Below the pieces are notes generated by a model, which saw only the letters and a program-made list of their open reading frames with translations, was not told the origin of the DNA and searched no databases. Both the position numbers and the translations under genes were made by a program. Below, one piece after another: positions 23,885 to 33,149 of a DNA stretch of 64,000 bases. The stretch's first letter is position 1, and each line of letters opens with the position of its first letter. This DNA comes from Isoetes taiwanensis (Eukaryota > Streptophyta > Lycopodiopsida > Isoetales > Isoetaceae): positions 10,993,563 to 11,057,562 of the forward strand of contig JAJEKV010000014.1 of assembly GCA_021234155.1 (NCBI GenBank). The letters run 5' to 3'.

Positions 23885-24060
23885 AATGGAGATAGTCTCA
23901 ACTCTGTTGCTGTGGATATGTATATCACATTCCTCATGAAGATATGGGAGCATGCAGGGCGTAGGCTACCCGACTTGCCGGGCTACCAACATTACTCAGT
24001 CTTCAATAGTTGCACAGGAAAATGGGGACATGGAGGGTTGCCTGATATTATCAGATAGCC
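23885..24060 (+). pseudogene. Short exon-like fragment, faint resemblance to Ulp1/C48 peptidase
   Basis: After a possible acceptor (TCTTTGCAG at 23876-23884), the sequence reads NGDSLNSVAVDMYITFLMK and then YQHYSVFNS before stops appear. The layout of a short polar start, a V-D-M-Y helix and a later hydrophobic F-N-S loosely recalls the N-terminal part of Ulp1-type (C48) proteases, which are common in plant transposons. No catalytic His-Asp-Cys set can be shown, so this is a weak suggestion. Confidence 0.18.
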
Positions 24061-25038
24061 TTGGCACAATCAATCTCCTTCCATAAGCCAGATAGACACA
24101 ACCATTACCTGTGGGTGGGGATGCAAAACTACAGTGGCAACCCTTTCTTCTTGGCAGCTGTGACGTTCCAGCATAACATACGGTAGAAATACGTATATTA
24201 TACTGCCATGTCACTCGTACATATCGTCTTGACGACATGTACTTGGCGACCGTAAAGGTTTGCACCCTAGGGAGGCAACTTCTTAGGTTGCACATGCCTT
24301 TAACATGCGCATATAACCCCATTTTGCCATGTGGCAAAGCCCTAACATGACCTTTTAGCTCTAGCGCTAAAACAATCATGTAAAAGAGCCAAAGGGAAAC
24401 CCTAAACTTTCCCTTTTTGCATTCCAGTCTTCCAAGAGCCATTTCGGTGAAGTGCTAGAGCCATTCCCCCTTGCAGATGCCGCAAAGCCAGCTTTGCACA
24501 ACAGACCTTCCAGATTCATTCGTCTTCAGCCCAGCAGGAGCATGGATGCCTTCTGAGCTGGAGCAATTCAAGGATCAGGTAGATAGCAATTCTATTGTGC
24601 AATGCCGACTTCCAGTCTGGCAATAGGCCGAGTTAGTATGTTAGATTAGCCTTAGAGACCTTAAAGATTCTGAAATCACAAGCCCTGACGAAGGAACCTA
24701 ACCATATATGTTTAGGTAGATAGATTAGATATTACTCTATATTTCAGTTCTATGGATGAGAATGTTCTGTTGACTCCTGTGTATTGAGAATGGGGGTAAA
24801 GACCCTAAAAGCCTTAATAGATGATGTACCTAGATAGCCTCATTAATTCCCAATTAATGCAGCCTGTGCATAAGAGCCCGCCTGGCTATGGGTGGCGGGG
24901 CTAGACCGGCAAATAAGGAGGACATGTCCCATTAGAGATTGATCCCTCTAATGTGTAAAACCTACTGGGGATCTTAGCGAGCTCCGATCAACAAGGCAAT
25001 TTTTAGGCGCCAATGAGGCGATTCGACAATTTTAAAGC
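24061..25038. other. Upstream flank of the H3-like gene
   Basis: No gene accepted here. A 148-codon minus-strand frame at 23996-24442 has no recognisable family and looks fortuitous. No clear TATA box was found close to the H3-like start codon. Confidence 0.3.
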
Positions 25039-26141
25039 ATGGCCCGCACCAAGCAAACTGCCAGGGTGGTTATGGAAGATGGCTCGAGCAACGTCCAAGT
25101 CCTCACTACCGAACAAAAGGCGAAGGAGGCCCAAGAATGCGCCAGAACAGAAGAAGCACAAAACCCACATTAAGAGCAACAAAACCCGGAGCACCAGGAG
25201 CAAGAGCGGGAAAGGAAGATCAGGAGCAAGAACATGAGGATCAGGACCAACAAGACCAGCAGCAAAATCCTGACACCCAGCAGGATGAGGAACACGATGA
25301 TGAGGAGCAAGACCCACAAACTGCAGAGAAGGAGGCTCGTCGCCAAAGAAGGATTAGCAAGAGAAAGAGAGAAGCAAAGAAAAGAAGATTAGTAGAGGAG
25401 GAGGAACTCAAAAGGCAAAGGGTCGAGAAGGGCAAGGATCCACTCCTGGCGAAGAAGCCTGTAAGGAAGACAACCAGCAAGTGGGCGAGGATCACGTAGA
25501 GGGAGCCCGATGGACCCGCATCTTCATCTTTGGACACTAATTCAGAAGACGATGCTTGGAGGATACCCCGCCGCATGAATAAAACATGACCCTCCAATCC
25601 AGGAGATCAAGAAGTAGCGGCACCACCTCCCTACCTAACATGGACGAAACCAACTGCAGATCCCAAGAAACCAAACAAGCTGGCACGGGAGTCCTATGTA
25701 CTCAAGCATGAGCGAGAGTACAAGAAGAAGATGGCGGAGTACAAGGAGTACATGAAGATGTATGAAGCTTACACCAAGTATTATGAAGCACACAAGGTTC
25801 TGTAAGTGGAAGCAGGAAGGCCCACAAAGGAAAATACTCTGAACAGGAGCAAAGACTCATACTTCGCGAAAGCTGCCTGGGAGATTCGGCACTTCCAAAG
25901 GAGCTATGGACTTCTGATACCACGAGCCGCCTTTGCAAGATTGACTCGCGTGATTTTGCAGGAGTTCGATAAGGAGAAGCGAGTAACAGATGACATGTTG
26001 CTCGCACTACAGGATGCAGCGGAGCAGAAGCTGGTCCAACATTTTGAAGATTCTCTAGCATGTGCTCTTCATGCTAAGAGAGTCACATGCATGCCTAGAG
26101 ACATGAAGCTGGCCAGATTTATCAAGAAGGAAGACTGCTAA
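25039..26141 (+). pseudogene. Divergent histone H3-like gene with long charged insert; several breaks
   Basis: The start codon at 25039 (A at -3, G at +4) opens with MARTKQTAR, identical to the first residues of the histone H3 tail including Lys4. The frame then leaves H3. A Q/E/D-rich, later K/R-rich stretch (EEQDPQ, KRKREAKKRR) spans to about 25495, followed by a Tyr/Lys-rich helix (EYKKKMAEYKEYMKMY). The last ~85 codons (about 25880-26138) are an H3 fold: EIRHFQ and LLIPRAAF (alphaN/alpha1), a loop 1 of canonical length, ALQDAAE (alpha2), CALHAKRVT, then MPRD and LARFI (alpha3). AATAAA lies at 26150-26155. Breaks: TAA at 25171, a frame change near 25207-25216, TAG at 25497, TGA at 25587, TAA at 25803. 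The EIRHFQ/LLIP wording recalls CENH3, but loop 1 is not extended. Function unknown. Confidence 0.75.
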
Positions 26142-26149
26142 ATCATGTA

Positions 26150-26155
26150 AATAAA
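26150..26155 (+). terminator. Polyadenylation signal AATAAA after H3-like gene
   Basis: A canonical AATAAA hexamer begins nine bases after the H3-like stop codon (26139-26141), followed by a T-rich stretch. It supports this region having once been a transcription unit of its own. Confidence 0.45.
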
Positions 26156-26280
26156 ATTTTTGTAATATAAAAGTTGTTTAATTAAAGCAGTCAGCTGTAT
26201 TAATGTCTTTTGATGTAGTCATAATAATAGCATGTGTAATTTGTTTTAGTTAATTTGCACATAAAGTGACAAAACAGGCC

Positions 26281-26770
26281 TCCAACACTCACAGAGTGCG
26301 CCCACAGACCTTAGCTAAAATTTAGCTTGGGGCTCTTGCACACTTTGTGAGTATTTGAACATGGATCTACACTTAGACGAGCCCAAACCTAGGAACTAAG
26401 GGCATATTCTGGCTTAACTCCTCGAGATAAGAAAGATTCTACCCTCATATCAAATTTTTAGAGCCACTTAAGACCCAAATGAGAGTCCAACACTCACAGA
26501 GTGCACCCAAAGCCCTTAGCTAAAATTTAGCTCGGGCCTCTCATGCACTATGTGAGGACTCGACCATAGATCTACCGGAAAACAAGTCCAAAACAAGAAA
26601 ATGAAGGCATATCCTAGCTTAACTCCTTGAGATAAGTAAGATTTTGCCTTCATACCAAAATTCTAGAGTCATATAGAACATGAACAAGTGTCCAACACTC
26701 ACAGAGTGCGCCCAAAGACCTTAGCTAAAATTTAGCTCGGGCCTCTCGCGCCCTGTGTGAGTAGTCAGAT
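26281..26770. repeat. 205-bp tandem repeats (2.4 copies) with internal palindromes
   Basis: Units begin at 26281, 26486 and 26691 with TCCAACACTCACAGAGTG, exactly 205 bases apart; the third is partial. Each carries a small hairpin (CACTC-ACA-GAGTG), then CTTAGCTAAAATTTAGCT, itself near-palindromic, then a GGGCCTCT-like block and a TGTGTGAG or TTGTGAG end. The spacers include CTTAACTCCT-GAGATAAG in the first two units. The repeats sit between the H3-like gene and a TATA-led small ORF, so they could be an upstream control region. That role is inference. Confidence 0.8.
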
Positions 26771-26862
26771 TCTAAACTACCTCAAATTACTAGAGAAACA
26801 CCTAGTTAGACCTCCAATGATAGTTTTTGCTAGACCTTAAAAATTTCAAAATTAGAGCTTCG

Positions 26863-26872
26863 CTTATAAATA
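26863..26872 (+). promoter_or_regulatory. TATA box upstream of small ORF
   Basis: CTTATAAATA lies about 110 bases before the ATG at 26982 and just downstream of the 205-bp repeats. Spacing fits a plant Pol II promoter with a short leader. No experimental support is available. Confidence 0.4.
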
Positions 26873-26981
26873 TGCCCATAACCCTCATTTGCAACCTATA
26901 ACTTCGCTCTTCACCCAAGGCGATATTTCAAATCTCAGAGGCGCTCATAGATCTGTTTATAACTCCACTCACACTAATATC

Positions 26982-27281
26982 ATGGCCACTTCATCCTTCA
27001 GGCGATGGTACAGTGCCACTGCTCATGTAGCTGAAGCCGACATCAACTCAGTCTTCTGGGTCTTCCAGAAACATCTTGATGTACAGTCTACAATAGATGT
27101 TACCCCATTCTACCAGGAAGCCATGCGAGAGTTCCATTCAAAAATAGGACCTTCCCTAACAGAGCTTCCTCCATGCATAGGGTATTTTGCACCAAGGGCA
27201 GCTCTTCAAGCTGCCTTGAGCGATGTTCCCAACATTGCCAAATACCTAAACAATAAGGCTGCTCGCATCCCGACTATATGA
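26982..27281 (+). CDS. Unidentified 99-aa protein downstream of repeat-bearing promoter
   Basis: The ATG at 26982 (context ATCATGGCC) opens a 99-codon frame ending TGA at 27279-27281. The protein starts MATSSFRRWYSAT, is rich in helix-forming residues, and has a central PFYQEAMREFHSK and a PPCIGYFAPRAAL motif. There is no signal peptide or membrane segment. I do not recognise the family. Its stop overlaps the next ATG in an ATGA arrangement. A single-base loss near the end could instead have split one longer protein into this frame and the next. It lies on the same strand as the H3-like gene. Confidence 0.4.
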   Translation: MATSSFRRWYSATAHVAEADINSVFWVFQKHLDVQSTIDVTPFYQEAMREFHSKIGPSLTELPPCIGYFAPRAALQAALSDVPNIAKYLNNKAARIPTI

Positions 27282-27472
27282 CTATGGCAGTAAACAGGAA
27301 AAGATATTTCTTCTATACCGCTGCTGTAGCCATATTCTTATTCCACCGAGCTCAAACCCAAATAGGTGAACCCTCTATTCAGTCACTGAACATAGAGCCC
27401 CCTGCCTCCCTGTTGAAGGTGTTCCTGACAAACCTTCAACCTCAATGCTTTAGAACCTCCAGGTTGCTTTAG
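27278..27472 (+). CDS. Unidentified 64-aa ORF overlapping the previous one by ATGA
   Basis: This frame starts within the stop of the preceding ORF. It has a basic start (NRKRY) followed by a hydrophobic stretch (YFFYTAAVAIFLF) that could be a membrane anchor, then a polar tail with PPASLLKVFLTNL. No family recognised. It may be the C-terminal half of the upstream ORF displaced by a frameshift. Continuity of protein-like sequence across the junction favours that reading slightly. Confidence 0.3.
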   Translation: MTMAVNRKRYFFYTAAVAIFLFHRAQTQIGEPSIQSLNIEPPASLLKVFLTNLQPQCFRTSRLL

Positions 27473-29111
27473 GCAACCACTCTGTGCAAGAAAATCGCAG
27501 CAAGAAAGCTTAAACACAGAATTAGTATTGCTTTTCCAAAACAGCAAAAAGGATGTCTCAGCAAAAATGATGCCATTTACAGGATGAGATTTTATCATGA
27601 TTACAATTCAGAAGGCTGCTTAAAGTTTCAAAGAATCTAGGGCCCAAAGTCAGATGCCAATAGATTGGCAAAGATCACTCAAATTTGCACTCCTGACCAA
27701 GTAAAAAATAAGTCAATATCCCTGGCAATGAGCAAATTTTTGTAGATCAAAGAATATGGATCTTTTTTGAGTTCTGTCACTTGATTCTATCTCTGATAGG
27801 TTTGCACACAAGGATCAACTACTTCTTTTGCAAAGGGATGTGTTGGTGCGACCTGGAATTGAATTTCTTTGCAAACAGACTGTTACAGGCTAAAACAGCA
27901 AGCAAGTTTTTATCTGGATATTCTTCAACTTGGAATGATCATTATTTTCTTTGCCTTCTATTTCATCGTTATATTTTTCTATGCAGATTAGCTAGCATTC
28001 AAGAGGAGTTGACTGCCCATCTGTCATTATTGCTCTGTTATTCAGGTTAATTTATTGTTTTCTTTATGTTCTCTTCTGATTTTTGAGATTCAGAACTCTA
28101 GATCTGTAAAGCAAATGGTTATGTTAATATCTTCGTATGTGGATAAATTGAGAATTGAAATTGTTATTCTTTGGTGCAATTCAGAAAGCAACAACATTGA
28201 ATATTATAGAGCATGTTTAAGCCTCCACCACATACTGTTGTAACCTCAAGTCAATATGTTCAGTTGCAGGGAGTTTTTGGCTATGGCAAAATGTAAGAGT
28301 CAAATTTACGACCTGCAGTAAGTTCCTTCAAGAATCTCAATATTGCAGCTTGCACGCAATTTTACTTTATCATGTGCTTGACTTCTATTTAGATTCCTTT
28401 TGACTAAAGATAAGGCAAATTCATATGACCAACTTATGTAGGAGATCCATCTCACAGGAAAGGATCCAAAATGAAATTCGACCTGATTGTTTTCACTCCA
28501 GATTTATGCAAGCTGTCTTTGATGTGTTGTAGTCATGCCTCATTATCGTCCATAAATCGATCTTCCAGATACCTTGTGCAGCTAATGCTCAGCATTTAGA
28601 GCTTTGCTCTCTTTGGATGAATTCTGCCTGATGTTGTCAATATTGCCAACAATGGCCAGAGTCTGTGCTTGCAAAGAATCTCTACCACATCGTGTTGTTG
28701 CATGTTTCTAAATTCCACCGGCATATTCTGCGTGTAACATGTAGTGTGCCTTCCATTTTCATCGCAGAGAACGAATCATAAGATGAAGAAAAAAAACCCA
28801 AGAATAATAGCAAACGACTTACAAGAAGATTCATGTAAAATTCCACTCACACATTCTTTCTGCATCTGCAATGGCAGAAAAACGATTCTGAAGGTAAAAA
28901 CTTTTCTAACAGAACATTAATGTATAGGAGATGGCAGCACAAGAGAGTGGGGAGCACTGTGAGTCAAGTATAAACAAGGAAAAGGATCAGGAAAGGGATA
29001 GAGCAGCAAGCATGGAAAGAGACGGCGATCGAGACAGAGACATATGACGCAAAGTCGACATCTTCAAAGATATCCATCTTATTGCTATTTATGATCTTTC
29101 AAGCTATTTAT
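27473..29111. other. Non-genic stretch
   Basis: I see no gene here. A short frame at 28931-29047 encodes a charged peptide (AQESGEHCESS, then KDQERDRAASMERDGDRD) and ends at a stop. It may be a scrap of an exon but cannot be assigned. Confidence 0.3.
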
Positions 29112-29307
29112 TGAGGAGCCATTATCATCACAGTATTATCTGAGAGAGAGAAGAACAGAGGAAGGGTGTATTGAGAGAGAGTATTTTGCTTGATCTAGCT
29201 ATGGAGATGAGGATTCTTTGTGTTGTGCATTGCCTTGATCTGATAGATTGAGCTTGGATTGTTGGGTTTTTCATCCTTCTTGCAAGGTTAGAGTTCAGGC
29301 TCTAACA
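29112..29307 (+). repeat. 5' LTR (196 bp)
   Basis: Begins TGAGGAGCCATTATCATCAC and ends GAGTTCAGGCTCTAACA. It is nearly identical to 31656-31851. The first 50 bases occur a third time at 30532-30581, inside the element. Confidence 0.75.
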
Positions 29308-29916
29308 ATTTGGCGACCACAGTGGGCTAACAGTCCTCTTTATGAGACTTTTAGATTTGAGACATGTATACCAGCTGAACAAAACTTTTACATGCCTCAA
29401 ATGGAGAAATTTTCTTGCTTTAATGATTTGGCACTAAACCGTGATCTAGAATTGCAAATTTTTGATGCTTTGATGAATGAAGTGTACCTAGAATGGTTCA
29501 GACCTATGTTTCAGCATTGTAGCAGTCCGAAGAAGTCTGAAAATCAAGGAAAACTAGTTCCTTTCATGTTTGAGCATGGAAGTGTGGAAGAGGTGAGCAA
29601 ATTTGAGCATGATTATGTGATAAAGGATGGGAAATTGGACATGAGCAGCACTTTATCTCAATCTGCAACAGCCAAAGATGCTCCTAAAGATTTGTTTGCA
29701 CCATTCGAGACTAATAAGCTACTTGGAATATGTCAGTTTAGCAAGTTATATTATATTGCATCAGATTTGGCACTTTGGTATGCTAGTGCAGTAATATTTG
29801 AGCAGGTTGTTGGATTGTGGTTTGTTCTTTGGCCACACTTTTTGTTGTTATTACATGTTGTCAACAGGCTCCCATTTGGAAGATACTTACTTAACAGGGT
29901 TGGGGTTGGTTGATGA
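29308..29916 (+). CDS. Internal ORF of the small LTR element, possible gag
   Basis: After the primer site the frame stays open for about 200 codons to a TGA at 29914-29916, with a plausible ATG at MEKFSCFND (about 29401). The early part is polar and acidic (LNRDLELQIFDALMNEVY), the end hydrophobic (WFVLWPHFLLLLHVV). Position suggests gag, but I see no zinc knuckle or gag motif, so the product is unidentified. Confidence 0.35.
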
Positions 29917-29981
29917 CTCCAGAAGAGGAATTGTTGCCTAATCCCAGAAATGGCAAGAATCTCAGGCCTTATTTTGAAAGA

Positions 29982-31655
29982 GAAGTGCTTTTCTAAGGGA
30001 TTCAGATTTGGCATAGCTCCAATTACAGAGAATTTGTGGAGAACTTTTGGGTTACAAAGAAGGTCGCTTTTTCTCAGAAAAAACAGATGGTGACAGCCCA
30101 TAATACATAATCTATCCTACATCAATGGATGTGTTTCGGCGATACGAATCTAAGAGCTATGATACAGGTCAAACGGAGGTCTGGAACTCAAAGTTTGCCA
30201 CAGTTACAGAGGCCCTGTTTCGTCACTGTCATTTTGGACCAATTTGTTTTGTGTCATTTGGATTTGAGGAGGGTAATTTTCTTTCTAAACATACATGTAA
30301 ATGTGTCATTTGGAGACCTGTCCCAAGGACCATATTAGTACGTTTTGTTGTGGGTTCTCCACCACGGAGTGGCACATTTTCCCACTGTAGTCGCCATTGT
30401 TGGGGTGGTCACCACAGTCATCACTCACCACTCACCACACTCACCACTATTGAGGTGGTATAGGAGATCGTATACCGTATATGGAATGATATACGCACAT
30501 GCACGCGTGCAGGATATTTGCACGTATGCATTGAGGAGCCATTATCATCACAGTATTATCTGAGAGAGAGAAGAACAGAGGGATTTGAAGTGCTTTTCTA
30601 AGGGATTCAGATTTGGCATAGCTCCAATTACAGAGAATTTGTGGAGAACTTTTGGGTTACAGCAGGTCGTTTTTCTGTAAAAACAGATGGTGACAGTTCC
30701 ATAATACATAATCTATCCTACATCAATGGATGTGTTTCGGCGATACGAATCTAAGAGCTATGATACAGGTCAAACGAAGGTCTGGAACTCAAAGTTTGCC
30801 ACAGTTACAGAGGCCCTGTTTCGTCACTGTCATTTTGGACCAATTTGTTTTGTGTCATTTGGATTTGAGGAGGGTAATTTTCTTTCTAAACATACATGTA
30901 AATGTGTCATTTGGAGACCTGTCCCAAGGACCATATTAGTACGTTTTGTTGTGGGTTCTCCACCACGGAGTGGCACATTTTCCCACTGTGGTCGCCATTG
31001 TTGGGGTGGTCACCACAGTCATCACTCACCACTCACCACACTCACCACTATTGAGGTGGTATAGGAGATCGTATACCGTATATGGAATGAGGGATTTGAA
31101 GTGCTTTTCTAAGGGATTCAGATTTGGCATAGCTCCAATTACAGAGAATTTGTGGAGAACTTTTGGGTTACAAAGGTCGCTTTTTCTCAGAGAAACAGAT
31201 GGTGACAGCTCCATAATACATAATCTATCCTACATCAATGGATGTGTTTCGGCGATACGAATCTAAGAGCTATGATACAGGTCAAACGGAGGTCTGGAAC
31301 TCAAAGTTTGCCACGCGCATGAGGGCCCCGCTTTTCACACCGCTCATTTTGGACCAATTTGTTTTGTGTCATTTGGATTTGAGGAGGGTAATTTTCTTTC
31401 TAAACATACATGTAAATGTGTCATTTGGAGACCTCGTCCCAAGGACCATATTAGTAATGCTTTTGTTGTGGGTTCTCCACCACCTGAGTGGCACATTTTC
31501 CCCACCGTGGTCGCCATTGTTGGGGTGGTCACCACATCACTCACTCACCACTCACCACACTCACCACTATTGAGGTGGTATAGGAGATCGTATACCGTGT
31601 ATATGGAATGATATAATGATTATGCACGCCGTCGTGGATATTTGCACGTATGCAT
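29982..31655 (+). repeat. Three tandem internal segments of ~510-605 bp
   Basis: Segments beginning GAAGTGCTTTTCTAAGGGAT at 29982, 30587 and 31099 repeat the same ~500 bases. Each includes a 110-codon frame starting MDVFRRYESKSYDTG and a CACCACTCACCACACTC run. The first segment also contains a 50-bp piece of the LTR. The third differs from the first two mainly at CAG/CTG positions. The frames look incidental: no codon pattern or family is evident. Confidence 0.8.
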
Positions 31656-31851
31656 TGAGGAGCCATTATCATCACAGTATTATCTGAGAGAGAGAAGAAC
31701 AGAGGGAGGGTGTATTGAGAGAGAGTATTTTGCGTGATCTAGTTATGGAGATGAGGATTCTTTGTGTTGTGCATTGCCTTGATCTGATAGATTGAGCTTG
31801 GATTGTTGGGTTTTTCATTCTTCTTGCAAGGTTAGAGTTCAGGCTCTAACA
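31656..31851 (+). repeat. 3' LTR (196 bp)
   Basis: Counterpart of 29112-29307 with only a few differences (for example GCGTGATCTAGT for GCTTGATCTAGC), indicating a fairly recent insertion or gene conversion. No target-site duplication pairs 29107-29111 with 31852-31856. Confidence 0.75.
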
Positions 31852-32139
31852 TGGGCCTAAGGCCATTGTACTATATATACGAGTAGAGATAGATCTGGAG
31901 TTTTTAGATGAGATTTTGGCCTTGTCTCAGTTGTTTTCCTCTCGCTTGATGAGAGTTCATGTACTCAAATTGATATCAAGGAAGTCATATTTCTGCTTAT
32001 TGTTTTCGTCTTGTTCTTTCCCTTCCTTTCTTTTTTTTTTTTCCTTTGCAAAATCCCGCGTGATACTCAGTTAGGATTCTCCTGTTTGATCCAAGGGTCC
32101 TCATAGAGGGTTGTCTTGCAGGAGATCAGACCCTAAACA
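31852..32139 (+). repeat. Ty3/gypsy LTR
   Basis: Starts TGGGCC just after the previous LTR, has a TATA box (CTATATATAC at about 31871-31880), a pyrimidine-rich middle, and ends CCCTAAACA directly before a primer-binding site. About 288 bp. The left boundary is set by the abutting element and could be off by a few bases. No 3' partner LTR is in the window. Confidence 0.6.
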
Positions 32140-32140
32140 C

Positions 32141-32158
32141 TGGCGCCGATACCGGGAT
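32141..32158 (+). other. Primer-binding site of gypsy element
   Basis: TGGCGCCGATACCGGGAT lies one base after the LTR end and matches the TGGCGCCGTTGCCGGGG-type primer-binding site common in plant gypsy elements. Confidence 0.65.
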
Positions 32159-32182
32159 TAGTTCTTTCTCTCTCCCATTAAT

Positions 32183-32891
32183 ATGTCTGCTCGTGCTTTC
32201 ACTCCTGAGGAATCCCTTAGCCAAACTGCGACTCGATTGGAATGCCACCAGCGCCGGAAAGCTGCTCACGAAATGTATGATCCTGACTATGACATCGAAG
32301 GAGGCCGTGTCCGTTCACGTGCTCAGTCGGCACCGCCCACCCCTCGTGTCAGTTCTCGACCAGGGTCTCCCCTCGTGTCGCCACATCATACACCGGTCCA
32401 TCCTACTCCGCATTACTTTCAAACTCCAGACAACACTTATATTCATATCCCTTCTGGTCACACTCCTATGTTTTCGCAACACTCTTCTCCTCCGACTGGG
32501 ATGAGCTATCCTCATGCCTCTTTTGGCCCTCCTCTTGTTCATGAATTTCAATCTTCCCCCTCCTTTCAGCACTCGGTTCCAGTTTACAATATTATTGGTC
32601 TCAAATTAAATGAGGACGGCACCCACAGCCCCTTGCCCATGGACGCCCCTCTCTCTGGACCACCTGGTTTCTCGATTTCCATGCCACCACCTTGTTCCCA
32701 GCCCACGGCTGTGCCTTAAAGATATATTTCCACTTATGCTCCACCACTCTACACACAATTTCAGGCTCCGTCACCTGTCCAAAATCTCAAGCTCACATAT
32801 CCGATTTTTTGGAATACTAAAGGGAAGCCCCTCGATCAAAGTGCCGAAGCTCACATGGAGGAATTTGAGGCCTTGGCTATTATCGAGAAAT
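32183..32891 (+). pseudogene. Ty3/gypsy gag fragment
   Basis: Twenty-four bases after the primer site, an ATG opens 178 codons ending at 32719 (MSARAFTPEESLSQ, then a Pro/Ser-rich linker with APPTPRVSSRPGSP). Past the stop, a shifted frame continues to about 32891 with NTKGKPLDQSAEAHMEEFEAL, the kind of sequence that precedes the gag core. The rest of gag and all of pol are missing, cut off near where the L1-type element begins. Confidence 0.6.
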
Positions 32892-33149
32892 AAGAGTTCC
32901 CTCACCTTTTTTATCTAAGCATAAACTTCATTTTTTTGTTGCCTTGTCTTTTCTTCCCAGTTTTTTTTCCACTTCTTGATCCAATCTTTCAACTTTTTCA
33001 GTTTCTGTACAAAACCTGCCATTGATCTGCTATTACCAAGCTTGGGAAGGGACAAATAATAGTATTCCTTAATTGTGAGCAGAATTGCTCAATATGCAAT
33101 AGCTGAACATTAAATTTGAAAGGAGTGCTTACCTTGGCAGCACATGATG

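Larger units (their letters stand above)
29112..31851 (+). mobile_element. Small LTR retrotransposon with triplicated internal segment
   Basis: Matching 196-bp terminal repeats, 29112-29307 and 31656-31851, begin TG and end CA. The 5' copy is followed at once by TTTGGCGACCACAGTGGG, which resembles the TTTGGCGACT-type primer site of plant Ty3/gypsy elements. An open frame runs from the primer site to 29913, then three related segments follow. No protease, reverse transcriptase or integrase is present, and no polypurine tract or matching target-site duplication was found, so it is non-autonomous and probably rearranged. Its 3' LTR abuts the next LTR directly. Confidence 0.65.

Noticed and set aside
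23996-24442. 148-codon minus-strand ORF as a gene
   Set aside because: No recognisable motif, and the plus-strand neighbours are the better protein-like readings.
25013-25237. Basic ORF (KRRRRPKN) overlapping the H3-like start as the real product
   Set aside because: It is the shifted frame of the H3-like tail region. The MARTKQTAR reading and later fold explain the locus better.
25039-26141. H3-like gene as an ordinary CENH3
   Set aside because: The alphaN wording recalls CENH3, but loop 1 has canonical H3 length and CENH3 does not keep the ARTKQTAR tail.
30125-31573. Thrice-repeated ~110-codon ORFs (MDVFRRYESKS) as a tandem gene family
   Set aside because: They lie in internal repeats of a non-autonomous LTR element. 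Two frames are open at once and no motif is present.
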